Shown in pieces: positions 24,078-33,068 of a DNA stretch of 45,067 nucleotides. The notes under the pieces are model-generated. The model was not told the origin of the DNA. It did no database searches and saw only the letters and a program-made list of their open reading frames with translations. A program made the translations under genes and the position numbers. Source of the stretch: Dehalococcoidia bacterium (lineage in GTDB: Bacteria; Chloroflexota; Dehalococcoidia; Lucifugimonadales; UBA3495); NCBI GenBank assembly GCA_021295965.1, contig JAGWBI010000011.1, positions 1 to 45,067 of the forward strand. Reading direction: 5' to 3'. Each line of letters begins with the position of its first letter. The stretch's first letter is position 1.

Positions 24078-25949
24078 ATGTGCGGGATTGTCGGTTATGT
24101 GGGTGACCGGCCGGCTTGGCCCATCGTGCTGGAGGGCCTGCGCCGCCTGGAGTACCGGGGCTACGACAGCGCCGGCGTCGCGGTGCTGGAACCCGAGGGC
24201 GGCTTGCAGGTGCGAAAAACGGTGGGACGAGTCCTGGGACTGCTCCACGACGCCTCCTGCCCCGATCCGGTGGGTTCGGCGGGACTGGGGCACACCCGCT
24301 GGGCAACGCACGGGCGGCCTTCGGAAGCCAATGCCCACCCCCATACGGACTGCACGGGCCGCATCGCGGTGGCCCACAATGGCATCGTGGAGAATTACCT
24401 GTCGCTGAAGCGGGAATTGCAGCAGCAGGGCCACGTGTTCAAGTCGGAGACGGACACCGAGGTAATCTCGCACCTGATCGAAGATGGCATGAGCAGCGGG
24501 TTGAGCCTGCCCCGGGCCGTTTTGCGCATGGGCGAACGGGTTCAGGGACCCCAGGCGGTGGTCGCCGTGCTGGAAGGGGACGACAGCCTTTGCGCCCTGC
24601 GGCTGGGCCACGCCGGTGGGGTCGCCGTGGCGCACCACGAGGGACAGGGCATCGTGTCCAGTGATTTGCCGGCGCTGCTGCCCCTGATTGGTCAAAGTTC
24701 GTACGGGCGAGCCGGGCATTTGCCGGTGAGTTTCCTGGAGGACGGCGAAGTCGCTGTGGTGACCCGGCAGGGGATCACGTTCCTCGACCGAAACGGGAAG
24801 TCGGTGGACAAACCGCTGCGCTCGGTTTCGCTGGACGACGTACTGGTGGACCGTGCCGGGTATCGTCACTTCATGCTCAAGGAGATTATGGAGCAGCCGC
24901 AGGCGGTGGTCTCCTCCCTGCGGGACCGAGTGGACTTCGACGCCGGGAGAGTCACTTTGCCCGAGCTGGCGATGGACGATGCGGAGTTGGCGAAAGTGCG
25001 GCGGGTGGTGTTAATCGGCTGCGGCACCAGCCTCAACGCGGCGCAGGTGGGTCGGCACCTGGTGGAACGGCTGGCCGGAATCCCCGCCGAGGCGGAGTCG
25101 GCCTCGGAGTTCCGCTACCGCGATCCCTTCCTTGACGACGGCACGCTGGTGGTGGCCGTGGGCCAGTCGGGGGAGACGGCGGATACAGTCGCGGCGATGG
25201 AGGAAGCGCGACGGAGCGACGCCAGCCTGGTGACCATCTGCAACGCACCCGACAGCCAGGCAACCCGGCTGGCGGACCACGCGCTGCTGATGCGCTGCGG
25301 CGTGGAGGTTGGCGTAGCCAGCACCAAGACCTTTTTGGCCTCGCTCACTATACTGAACCTGCTGGCGATGCGGCTGGGCGCGGCGCGAGGTTACGCCGAT
25401 GCTGGAACGCAACGAGCATGGACGGAGGGACTGGCGCGGCTGCCCGGTCACATTGGGGAGATGCTGGGCCGAGCCGGCGATGTGGAAGGAGTGGCGCGGC
25501 GATACTACGACCGCCGGAACTTCCTGTACCTCGCCCGGGGCATCAACGCGCCTATCGCCACGGAAGGAGCGTTGAAGCTGAAGGAAATCAGCTACATTCA
25601 CGCCGAGGCTTACCCGGCCGGCGAGATGAAACACGGTCCCATTGCCCTGATAGACCATGCGATGCCCACACTTGCCATCGCCCCCCGGGACGCGCTGTAC
25701 GACAAGATGGTCAACAACGTTCAGGAAGTGAAGGCGCGGGACGGCGACGTGCTGGCGGTGCTCACCAACGGCGACGACCGCCTGTCCACTCTGGTGGACG
25801 ACGCCGTTTTCATCCCCGACGCGCCAGCGCACTTGACGCCCCTGCTGGCTACGGTGCCGCTGCAATTGCTGGCCTACAACATCGCGGTGCGGCGCGGCTG
25901 CGACGTGGACCAACCCCGAAACCTGGCCAAATCGGTCACCGTGGAATAG
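24078..25949 (+). CDS. glmS: Glutamine-fructose-6-phosphate aminotransferase (isomerizing)
   Basis: 623 residues. It makes glucosamine-6-phosphate from fructose-6-phosphate and glutamine, the entry to UDP-GlcNAc. The N-terminal glutaminase begins MCGIVGYVG, with Cys2 the nucleophile once Met is removed, then RRLEYRGYDSAGVA and HTRWATHGRPSEANAHPH. The SIS isomerase half has IGCGTSLNAAQVG, VAVGQSGETADT, ASTKTFLA and EGALKLKEISYIHAEAYPAGE, ending with NLAKSVTVE, the canonical C-terminus. No glmS riboswitch-like leader is visible; the 17-base gap behind yvcK leaves no room. Confidence 0.97.
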   Translation: MCGIVGYVGDRPAWPIVLEGLRRLEYRGYDSAGVAVLEPEGGLQVRKTVGRVLGLLHDASCPDPVGSAGLGHTRWATHGRPSEANAHPHTDCTGRIAVAHNGIVENYLSLKRELQQQGHVFKSETDTEVISHLIEDGMSSGLSLPRAVLRMGERVQGPQAVVAVLEGDDSLCALRLGHAGGVAVAHHEGQGIVSSDLPALLPLIGQSSYGRAGHLPVSFLEDGEVAVVTRQGITFLDRNGKSVDKPLRSVSLDDVLVDRAGYRHFMLKEIMEQPQAVVSSLRDRVDFDAGRVTLPELAMDDAELAKVRRVVLIGCGTSLNAAQVGRHLVERLAGIPAEAESASEFRYRDPFLDDGTLVVAVGQSGETADTVAAMEEARRSDASLVTICNAPDSQATRLADHALLMRCGVEVGVASTKTFLASLTILNLLAMRLGAARGYADAGTQRAWTEGLARLPGHIGEMLGRAGDVEGVARRYYDRRNFLYLARGINAPIATEGALKLKEISYIHAEAYPAGEMKHGPIALIDHAMPTLAIAPRDALYDKMVNNVQEVKARDGDVLAVLTNGDDRLSTLVDDAVFIPDAPAHLTPLLATVPLQLLAYNIAVRRGCDVDQPRNLAKSVTVE

Positions 25950-25961
25950 CCCGCCGTCCAC

Positions 25962-26783
25962 ATGTTTCTGACGGCCCTGCTGTTCGCCTTGGTGCAGGGC
26001 ATTACGGAGTTTTTGCCGGTTTCCAGTAGCGGCCAGTTGAGTCTGCTGGCGCTGGTTCTGGGTGATGTCCGCAAACCGTTCTTAATAATTTCGTCCCTGC
26101 ACGCAGTGACCGCTACCGCTGCCATCGTGTACTACCGCCGTGAATACCGTCAGGCGGTCAGCGGGATCTGGAAACCGGGCGGCGGGCGGCATTTCGTATG
26201 GCGTTACGCCGGAGCGCAGGCCATCACTTTGGCGGTGGCGGCGCTGTTGTGGGTGTTGATGTGGTTGCTGTGGCCAACCGTGGCGGCCTACTTGCGCTAC
26301 GATTGGGCGCTCGGCGGAATGATGCTGGTCAATGCCGCGATACTGCTGGCGGCGCCCCGCAGAGATGACATACCTTACCATGGAATCCTGCCGACACTGA
26401 CCTGGCGGACGGCGGCCTGGGTGGGACTGGCCCAGGGAATTTCGGTGTTGCCTGGCCTCTCGCGGTCGGGCCTCACGGTGGCGGCGGGCCTGCGAGCCGG
26501 GTTGCCGCCGGCCCATGCGTCTTCCTTCTGTTTTCTCCTCGCCCCGCCGTTGATGCTGGTGTTCGCATCGGTTTTTTTGGTCGGGACCTGGCCGGAGGCG
26601 TCGGCCTGGTTTTCGTCCTGGCAATCCGGGGTGGCGACGCTGGTCGTAATCCTGGTGACGTTTCTGGTCGCGTTGGGTTCATTGTACTGGACCGTTACGT
26701 GGGTCCGCGCCGGGCGCTTGTGGTGGTTTGCGCCCTGGAGCGGTTTGGTGGGATCGGTTACCCTCGCAACGGCGATCTGGTGA
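25962..26783 (+). CDS. uppP: Undecaprenyl-diphosphatase UppP/BacA
   Basis: 273 residues, polytopic. Both signature stretches are present: ALVQGITEFLPVSSSGQL near residues 9-26 and GLAQGISVLPGLSRSGLTVAAGL near 150-172, carrying the catalytic Glu and the Arg and Ser residues. The enzyme recycles C55-PP to C55-P at the membrane for peptidoglycan or other surface polysaccharide synthesis, and confers bacitracin resistance. It starts 12 bases after glmS, so the two are co-transcribed. Together with yvcK and glmS this indicates envelope polysaccharide production. Confidence 0.95.
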   Translation: MFLTALLFALVQGITEFLPVSSSGQLSLLALVLGDVRKPFLIISSLHAVTATAAIVYYRREYRQAVSGIWKPGGGRHFVWRYAGAQAITLAVAALLWVLMWLLWPTVAAYLRYDWALGGMMLVNAAILLAAPRRDDIPYHGILPTLTWRTAAWVGLAQGISVLPGLSRSGLTVAAGLRAGLPPAHASSFCFLLAPPLMLVFASVFLVGTWPEASAWFSSWQSGVATLVVILVTFLVALGSLYWTVTWVRAGRLWWFAPWSGLVGSVTLATAIW

Positions 26784-26908
26784 GTGCGGATCACGCGACA
26801 TACCGGTTCAAAAGCGCAGCAGATTGCCGTGTACATAATTGATGCTTGACACTATTATGTTTCCCGGCGATTGACTCGCTGATCCGTGCTGTTGGAGGCT
26901 GTGCGAGA

Positions 26909-28201
26909 TTGATTGAGACGATTGAATATCCTGAAACCGATGCAAGCCGTTACCTGGACCTGATGCCTCCCGATGCCGCCCATTGCCTTACCGAGTTGGC
27001 AGCCCAGTTCGGCGACATCCGTGTCATCCATATGAACAGCACGGCTAACGGCGGCGGGGTAGCCGAGATACTGCACTCTCTGGTGCCTTTGAGCAACGCG
27101 TTGGGGATCCGTACCCAGCGGGCCGTAATCAATCCGAAAGATCCAAGGTTTTTCGACGTAACCAAGCGCATTCACAATATGCTGCAGGGGGCGGAGGGAA
27201 GCCTGTCAGAAGAGGAACTGGCCGTATATTACGGATGCCTGGACGACGTGGCGGAGGAGATCGAGCGCATCGGTCTTTCCGCCGACGTGTGGTTCCTTCA
27301 CGATCCGCAGCTGCTGCCGTTGGGCCGTTTGCTGGATCATTGCAGCGGCGCAACGCGCATTTGGACGGTGCATATCGATCTTACCCAGCCCAACGCCTGG
27401 CTGATGGACGAACTGTTACCTCTGACTGCAGCATACGATGCGCTGATCTGTTCGATGGATACCTACGTACCCGGACGGCTGCCGCCCGGACCGGCGGTCC
27501 ACATTGCCCCGCCGGCCATTGACCCGTTGACCACCAAAAACTCGGTGATGCCGGGGGAACGATCCGCGGAAATCGCCAGCTTACTGGGCATAGACACCTG
27601 CCGGCCATTGGTGACGCAGGTGTCCCGGTTCGACGTGTGGAAGGACCCATGGGGCGTCATCGACGCCTACCGGCTGGCGTGCAAATCCCATCCCGGGCTG
27701 CAGCTGGCGCTCCTGGGACTGAGCCAGGCCAATGATGACCCGGAGGGCGCGCAAGTGGTGGAATCAGTGCGCGACTATGCCGGAGACGATAGCAACATCC
27801 ACCTGTTCTTCTCGCCTGATGACCTGCCCGCCAGCAATGATGAGATCGTCAACGCCCTGCAAACCCATTCCGACGTGCTGGTGCAGAAGTCCACGCGGGA
27901 GGGGTTTGGGTTGACGGTTTCGGAGGGAATGTGGAAGGGCAAGGCGATAATCGGCGGCAACGTGGGGGGAATACGATTGCAGATAGAGGATGGACAGTCC
28001 GGTTATCTAGTCAACTCGTCGGTGGAAGCCGGCGAGCGCATTGCCCAACTCCTTTCGGACCCCGACCTCCGAGCCACCATCGGAAAGAACGCCAGGCAAA
28101 GGGTGAGGGAGCGTTTCCTGATGCCCCGGTTGATGTATGACTACATGCGGGCGGCGCAGCAGGCCCGCAAATTCGGAGCGGCAGCTAACGGCGTTCAATA
28201 A
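26909..28201 (+). CDS. Trehalose-synthase-type glycosyltransferase (GT4, TreT-like)
   Basis: About 430 residues from TTG 26909, chosen because GGAGG lies 10 bases upstream and homologues start near the IETIEYP...YLDLM segment; an alternative TTG at 26846 would add 21 residues. VIHMNSTANGGGVAEILHSLVPL is diagnostic of TreT/trehalose phosphorylase-synthase proteins. The GT-B second half has VSRFDVWKDPWGVIDAY, VQKSTREGFGLTVSEGMWKGKAIIGGNVGGIRLQI (split across positions 330-370) and the closing helix. Known members join NDP-glucose with glucose to form trehalose, or phosphorolyse trehalose. It lies 125 bases after uppP, probably in the same carbohydrate cluster. Confidence 0.87.
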   Translation: MIETIEYPETDASRYLDLMPPDAAHCLTELAAQFGDIRVIHMNSTANGGGVAEILHSLVPLSNALGIRTQRAVINPKDPRFFDVTKRIHNMLQGAEGSLSEEELAVYYGCLDDVAEEIERIGLSADVWFLHDPQLLPLGRLLDHCSGATRIWTVHIDLTQPNAWLMDELLPLTAAYDALICSMDTYVPGRLPPGPAVHIAPPAIDPLTTKNSVMPGERSAEIASLLGIDTCRPLVTQVSRFDVWKDPWGVIDAYRLACKSHPGLQLALLGLSQANDDPEGAQVVESVRDYAGDDSNIHLFFSPDDLPASNDEIVNALQTHSDVLVQKSTREGFGLTVSEGMWKGKAIIGGNVGGIRLQIEDGQSGYLVNSSVEAGERIAQLLSDPDLRATIGKNARQRVRERFLMPRLMYDYMRAAQQARKFGAAANGVQ

Positions 28202-28306
28202 TTCCTTGTTGTTGCGACTTGGCCAGTCTGACCCGGAGATCTGCCGTCTCCGGAACCATACGTGCCGGCGTCCCGGACGGCTCACATGGTATAGTAAAGA
28301 CCGTCA

Positions 28307-28753
28307 ATGCGAAGATTGAGGGCGATCCTGTCGTGGCCGTTTCGTGCCTACTATCGATTTTTGCGTTCCGGCGGGGGACTGGCCACCCACGTCAAAATAC
28401 TGCCTTTTGGTTCCGGCTTCACTACCTACCTGGTCGCCAAGTTCATCGGTCACGGTGAGTGGCTATTCTGGCGAGACTGGGACGCGATGGCGCAAGCGGC
28501 AAGCCTGGGACTGATTGGCTACTCATTCGGCATGGCGACTTTGGAGGTGGTTAGCATGGTAGGGATTCTGGCGACCGAGTACATCATCGGGAGGCATAAG
28601 AGGATACGGGAGAGAGGCCGGGAAGAAGGCCGGGAAGAGGAGCGTAAAGAGTGGCAAGAATGGTATAACCGCCAGATCGCCAACGGCGTGGCGATGCCGG
28701 AACCGCCCCCGATGGCAAACGGTACCCACCCGGAAGACGCTGACGCCGGTTAA
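28307..28753 (+). CDS. Membrane protein with charged coiled-coil tail, 148 aa, unknown
   Basis: From ATG 28307. Residues about 25-48 and 65-92 are hydrophobic (ILPFGSGFTTYLVAKFI and GLIGYSFGMATLEVVSMVGILATEYIIG). Residues 93-122 are highly charged, with alternating RE, KR and EE likely forming a coiled coil on one membrane side. A Pro-rich, acidic end closes the protein. TATAGT at 28290-28295 resembles a -10 element but sits only 12 bases before the start and has no good -35. No family is recognised. Confidence 0.6.
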   Translation: MRRLRAILSWPFRAYYRFLRSGGGLATHVKILPFGSGFTTYLVAKFIGHGEWLFWRDWDAMAQAASLGLIGYSFGMATLEVVSMVGILATEYIIGRHKRIRERGREEGREEERKEWQEWYNRQIANGVAMPEPPPMANGTHPEDADAG

Positions 28754-28789
28754 GGGTTGACATGCCCGTATGCGAGGGCTGATTGAATT

Positions 28790-29893
28790 ATGGCGCGCAC
28801 CACTATATTGGTCATGATTGACGGGCTGGATCCGGAGTATCTGGATTCCTGCCCCGCGCCCAACCTGCGCCGGTTCGCCGAGGAGGGGTTCCGCGTGACG
28901 GGCGGCGGCATGATGCCCAGCGTGACCAACGTGAACAACACCTCCATGGTCACCGGCCACTATCCGGACCAGCACGGCATCGTGTCCAACTACTGGCTGG
29001 ACCGGGAAGCCGGCATCGAGCAGTACGTGGAATCGGGCGAGTTTATCTGCGCCGACACCATCTTCTCGCAATGCCGGCGGCAGGGCGGACGATCCCTCCT
29101 GGCCGCCTCCAAGGACAAGCTGCGCCGGCTGTTGGGAACGGATACCGACCTGGCCTTTTCCTCGGAGCAGCCGACACCCGAGGCCGTTGCCGCTGCTGGC
29201 GACCCGCCGCACATCTACTCGCTGGAAGTGAATGGCTGGACCATCGACAGCGCGCGGGCGGCATTGCGGGCCGAGCATTATGATCTCGCGTTCATCGCCA
29301 CCACCGACTATGCCATGCACGCCTATGGGCCGGACCATCCCGAATCGGCGCGGCACGTTGCCATTCTCGACGAAGCCCTGGGACGGCTGGCCGCCGACAT
29401 CCCCGACGTGCAACTGCTAATCACGGCAGACCACGGGATGTCGGACAAACGGCGGATGCTGCATCTGCCGGCGATACTGGCCGGTCACGGCATCGGCGCC
29501 CAGGCCGTGCCCATAATCAAGGACCTGTACGTGGTGCATCATTCCAACCTGGGCGGTTGCATCTACGTCCATCTGGACGACCCGGCGGCGATGGACGACG
29601 CGTTGGCCGCGTTGCGCGAAGCGGACGGTGTGGAGGAAGCGCTGCCTCGGGAGGAAGCCTCGGCGCGGTTCCAGCTCATGGGCGAGCGCATCGGAGATAT
29701 CCTGGTTACGGGGACGGCGGACGCGGTGTTCGGCGACCCGGCGGAGGTCACGCTGCCGCCCGGCCTGCGCTCGCACGGCTCGATGCACGAGCGACGGGTG
29801 CCCATTATCGGCTACGGCGGCGACTTCGGCGGCTTTGAATTCAGGGAGAACCGGGACTTGGGCCGTTACGTGAGCCAGCGAGTTTTGGGCTGA
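28790..29893 (+). CDS. Type I phosphodiesterase / phosphonoacetate hydrolase-like enzyme
   Basis: 367 residues of the alkaline phosphatase superfamily. ILVMIDGLDPEYL near 6-18 supplies the first metal Asp. TNVNNTSMVTGHYPDQHGIVSNYW near 46-69 holds the Thr nucleophile and fits the phosphonoacetate hydrolase (PhnA) pattern better than generic nucleotide pyrophosphatases. ATTDYAMHAYGPDHPES supplies Asp and His, and ITADHGMSDKR the last Asp-His pair. Phosphonoacetate hydrolase splits phosphonoacetate to acetate and phosphate. Assignment to that substrate is tentative; no other phosphonate gene is nearby. Homoserine kinase follows 28 bases later. Confidence 0.8.
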   Translation: MARTTILVMIDGLDPEYLDSCPAPNLRRFAEEGFRVTGGGMMPSVTNVNNTSMVTGHYPDQHGIVSNYWLDREAGIEQYVESGEFICADTIFSQCRRQGGRSLLAASKDKLRRLLGTDTDLAFSSEQPTPEAVAAAGDPPHIYSLEVNGWTIDSARAALRAEHYDLAFIATTDYAMHAYGPDHPESARHVAILDEALGRLAADIPDVQLLITADHGMSDKRRMLHLPAILAGHGIGAQAVPIIKDLYVVHHSNLGGCIYVHLDDPAAMDDALAALREADGVEEALPREEASARFQLMGERIGDILVTGTADAVFGDPAEVTLPPGLRSHGSMHERRVPIIGYGGDFGGFEFRENRDLGRYVSQRVLG

Positions 29894-29921
29894 TGCCGAA
29901 AGTTACGACACGGAGCATACG

Positions 29922-30845
29922 TTGGCAACAGTAGAAGTACGTGCCCCGGCGACGACGGCCAACATGGGCCCCGGCTACGACTGCCTGGGGATGGCGCTGG
30001 ACCTCTGGAACCGCCTCACGGTTACGACGCTGGCCGAAGGCGCTGCGCCGTCGGTCAGCGTGTCAGGCGAGGGCGAGGGCGAGCTGGAAGCGGACACCGG
30101 CAACCTCACCTACCGGGCCATGGAGTTCCTGTTCGCCGAGGCGGACGCGCCGATGCTGCCGTTGGCTTTGCAGTGCGAAAACGCCATACCTTTGGCCCGG
30201 GGGCTGGGCAGCAGCGCGTCGGCCATCGCCGGCGGCCTGGTGGCGGCCAACACCCTGCTGGATAGCCCCTTTTCGCAGAGCGACCTGCTGGAAATGGCGG
30301 CGACCATTGAAGGACACCCGGACAACGTGGCGGCGGCGGTGCACGGCGGCCTGCAGTTGGTGGTGATGGAAGACAGCCAGTTGTACACCGCGCCGATCCG
30401 CGTGCCGCCCGACCTGCAGGCGGTGCTGTTCATACCGGAGCGGCGCATCGCCACCGTGGACGCCCGTCGCGTGCTGCCCGGCGAGGTGTCCATCGCCGAC
30501 GCGGTGTACAACATGAGCCGGGCCGCCCTGCTGGTGGCGGGTATGCAGTCCAACCACCCCGAATATCTCGGCATTGCCACCCAGGACCGGTTGCACCAGC
30601 CCTATCGCCAGACCATCTTCCCCGCGATGAAAGTGATCTTCGCGGCGGCTCGCGACGCCGGCGCGTTGGGCGTGTTCCTGTCCGGCAGCGGCAGCACCAT
30701 CCTGGCCCTCGCGCAGGATCGCGCCATGACCGTGGCCTACGAGATGTTCGACGCGGCCCGCCTCGCCGGAGTGGAGGGCCGTGTGGAAGTTGCTCAACCT
30801 ACCGATCAGGGCGCTCACGTGGTGTCCGCAAATCTCGACGACTGA
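29922..30845 (+). CDS. thrB: Homoserine kinase
   Basis: 307 residues of the GHMP kinase family, from TTG 29922 (CGGAG 6 bases upstream). VRAPATTANMGPGYDCLGMALDL is the N-terminal GHMP/ThrB pattern. PLARGLGSSASAIAGGLVAAN is the ATP-binding motif, EGHPDNVAAAVHGGLQLVV the family block, and FLSGSGSTILAL the C-terminal motif. It phosphorylates L-homoserine on the threonine branch. The downstream neighbour, 22 bases away, is aspartate kinase, the entry step of the same pathway, supporting the assignment. Confidence 0.95.
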   Translation: MATVEVRAPATTANMGPGYDCLGMALDLWNRLTVTTLAEGAAPSVSVSGEGEGELEADTGNLTYRAMEFLFAEADAPMLPLALQCENAIPLARGLGSSASAIAGGLVAANTLLDSPFSQSDLLEMAATIEGHPDNVAAAVHGGLQLVVMEDSQLYTAPIRVPPDLQAVLFIPERRIATVDARRVLPGEVSIADAVYNMSRAALLVAGMQSNHPEYLGIATQDRLHQPYRQTIFPAMKVIFAAARDAGALGVFLSGSGSTILALAQDRAMTVAYEMFDAARLAGVEGRVEVAQPTDQGAHVVSANLDD

Positions 30846-30867
30846 TTGACGTTTTCAAAACCGGATT

Positions 30868-32097
30868 ATGGCCCTCTACGTGCACAAATACGGCGGCAGC
30901 TCGGTCGCCGACGCCGACAAAATAGTAAACGTGGCCCGGCGCATCGCCGCCGTGCATGACGCCGGCAACCAGATCGTGACGGTGGTCTCGGCCATGGGCG
31001 ACACCACCGACGAACTGATCGACCTGGCCCAAACGGTGTCCAGCGAGCCGGATCCCCGGGAGTTGGATTTGCTGCTCTCCACCGGGGAGTTGGTGTCCAT
31101 TACGCTGCTGTCCATGGCGCTGCGCAACCTTGGGTACGATGCCATCAGCCTGAGCGGGCCCCAAGCCGGCATACGCACCGACCGCACCTACGGACGGGCG
31201 CGCATCAGCCAGGTTGACCCGGAGCGGGTGCGGCGGGAACTTGACCAGGGCCGGCTGGTAATCGTCGCCGGTTTCCAGGGATCGACGCCGGATGAGGACA
31301 TCACCACCCTGGGACGCGGCGGTTCCGACACCACGGCGGTGGCGCTGGCCGCGGCCCTGGAGGCAGACCGCTGCGACATATACACCGACGTCGAGGGCAT
31401 CTACACGGCGGACCCGCGGGTGGCGCCCAAAGCGGCCAAGCTGGCCCACGTCGGCTACGAGGAGATGCTGGAACTGGCCGCCGCCGGCGCGAAGATGCAC
31501 CCGCGCTCCATCGAGCTGGGCTCGGTTTATAATGTGCCGATATACGTGGCCTCCAGTTTCACGGACGCATCGGGAACGTTGATTCACCAAACGTCGGATG
31601 ACGGAGAAATGGAAGATCGCATCAAAGTAACCGGAATCGCTTACCAGACCAACGTGGCCAAGGTCACCGTGTGCGGGGTTGAGGACAAACCCGGCGTGGC
31701 GGCGGCCCTGTTCGAGCCGCTGGCGGCGGCCGGCATCAGCGTGGATACCATCGTCCAGAACACCAGCGCCGACCGCACCACCACGGACATCAGCTTCACC
31801 GTCACCACCGCCGACCTGTCCCGTGCGCTGCGGGAGGTGTCGCAGCTGAAGTCATCCTTCGGGGCCGGGCAGGTCATGAGCGACGAAACGCTGGCCTCGG
31901 TGAGCGTGGTGGGATCGGGTATGCAGAACACACCCGGTTACGCCTCTCGGATGTTCCGCATTTTGGCGGACGGCGGCATCAATATTGACATGATCACCAC
32001 CTCGGAAATTCGCATTTCGTGCATCATCAACCGGGACAAGGCGCATGAAGCAGTTCGCCTGCTGCACGAAGGCTTTGAGTTGGACGAGGCCGGCTGA
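30868..32097 (+). CDS. lysC: Aspartate kinase (monofunctional, with ACT domains)
   Basis: 409 residues. YVHKYGGSSVADADKI opens the kinase. GFQGSTPDEDITTLGRGGSDTTAVALA and DRCDIYTDVEGIYTADPR form the aspartate and ATP site. Two ACT domains follow, near residues 265-335 (VTVCGVEDKPGVAAALFEPLAAAGISVD) and 345-405 (SVVGSGMQNTPGYASRMFRILADGGINIDMI), indicating feedback control by lysine and/or threonine. It makes aspartyl-phosphate for Lys, Thr and Met synthesis. In an apparent operon with thrB. No internal start giving a separate beta subunit was examined. Confidence 0.97.
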   Translation: MALYVHKYGGSSVADADKIVNVARRIAAVHDAGNQIVTVVSAMGDTTDELIDLAQTVSSEPDPRELDLLLSTGELVSITLLSMALRNLGYDAISLSGPQAGIRTDRTYGRARISQVDPERVRRELDQGRLVIVAGFQGSTPDEDITTLGRGGSDTTAVALAAALEADRCDIYTDVEGIYTADPRVAPKAAKLAHVGYEEMLELAAAGAKMHPRSIELGSVYNVPIYVASSFTDASGTLIHQTSDDGEMEDRIKVTGIAYQTNVAKVTVCGVEDKPGVAAALFEPLAAAGISVDTIVQNTSADRTTTDISFTVTTADLSRALREVSQLKSSFGAGQVMSDETLASVSVVGSGMQNTPGYASRMFRILADGGINIDMITTSEIRISCIINRDKAHEAVRLLHEGFELDEAG

Positions 32098-32158
32098 CCC
32101 TGATTAGTCAAGAAATCCGGTGGTCATGAAATCCGGGGCTCTCACGCGTACCCGTTTG

Positions 32159-32265
32159 GTCATTGCGAGGAGCGTAACTCGATCTTTGATAAATCCGGCA
32201 ATCTCGCCGAATGAGCGACGGTTGCTATCCGCCGCAGGCGGACCACACGCTGCGCTCGCAATGAC
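32159..32265. mobile_element. MITE-like element, 107 bp, GTCATTGCGAG termini
   Basis: Terminal inverted repeats GTCATTGCGAG (32159-32169) and CTCGCAATGAC (32255-32265) are perfect over 11 bases. The interior has GGCAATCTCGCC, as in the copy at 16261-16380, and no coding frame. It lies between lysC and the glycosyltransferase gene. Confidence 0.78.
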
Positions 32266-32310
32266 AGGTTGTAGAAAGAGGGTACGCCTGAGATCCGGGG
32301 CCGGTGGGTA

Positions 32311-33042
32311 ATGTCTTCCTGCTATCTCTCCGTCGTCATCCCGGCATATAACGAGGAGCGCCGACTGCCCACCACGCTGGCGGCTGTCGGGGAATATCTC
32401 CGCCACCAGGACTACGCCTGGGAAATCGTCGTCGCCGACGACGGCAGCGAGGACAGCACCGCCGGATTGGTCCAGGATGCGGCGCAGACAGAGGACAACA
32501 TCCGGCTAATCTCGCTACCCCACCGGGGTAAGGGATCGGCGGTGAAACACGGTATGCTGGCCGCTGCGGGGGAGTTCCGGTTCCTGTGCGACGCTGATCT
32601 CTCCATGCCCATTGAACACCTGGCGAGATTGCTGCCCGGCGGCGCGCCACAGGCCGATATAGTGATCGGGTCTCGGGAAGCGGCCGGCTCACGCCGGATC
32701 GGCGAACCATTCCGGCGCTGGTTGATGGGACGGGTTTTCAACGGTATGACCCAATTGCTTGCAACGCCAGGCATTGCCGATACGCAATGCGGTTTCAAGG
32801 TGTTCAGTGCGGAAGCGGCGCAACCGCTGTTCGGTCAGCAGACCCTGGACGGGTTCGCCTTTGACGCTGAGATTCTGTTTCTGGCCCGCCGCAGGGGTTT
32901 CACCATCGCCGAAGTTGGGATAGATTGGCACTACCGGGCGGAGAGCAAGGTGCGTCCTTTCCGCGACGGCTGGCGTACCCTGCGCGATCTGCTCATCATT
33001 CGCTGGCGGTGGCTCACAGGACGCTACCGGCAAGCCGGCTAA
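32311..33042 (+). CDS. Family 2 glycosyltransferase (dolichyl-phosphate-glucose synthase-like)
   Basis: 243 residues. LSVVIPAYNEERRLPTTL near 6-23 and EIVVADDGSEDST near 38-50 are the GT2 nucleotide-sugar site. CDADLSMPIEHL is the DxD region. IVIGSREAAGSR, GIADTQCGFKVFSAEAAQPLF and FAFDAEILFLARRRGF match the ALG5/DPG-synthase-type subgroup that transfers a sugar to a polyprenyl phosphate. No transmembrane segment is apparent, although the C-terminal WR-rich helix may touch the membrane. A use for C55-P would fit the uppP-containing cluster upstream. The stop is 26 bases before the CoA-transferase start. Confidence 0.88.
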   Translation: MSSCYLSVVIPAYNEERRLPTTLAAVGEYLRHQDYAWEIVVADDGSEDSTAGLVQDAAQTEDNIRLISLPHRGKGSAVKHGMLAAAGEFRFLCDADLSMPIEHLARLLPGGAPQADIVIGSREAAGSRRIGEPFRRWLMGRVFNGMTQLLATPGIADTQCGFKVFSAEAAQPLFGQQTLDGFAFDAEILFLARRRGFTIAEVGIDWHYRAESKVRPFRDGWRTLRDLLIIRWRWLTGRYRQAG

Positions 33043-33068
33043 CCGGCCCGACAAGGAGCGTTGCAAAA

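Noticed and set aside
24000-24080. glmS ribozyme-riboswitch
   Set aside because: Only 17 bases separate yvcK and glmS, and no ribozyme-like leader is visible.
32925-33068. Upstream extension of the CoA-transferase
   Set aside because: It overlaps the glycosyltransferase; GTG 33069 has AAGGAG upstream.
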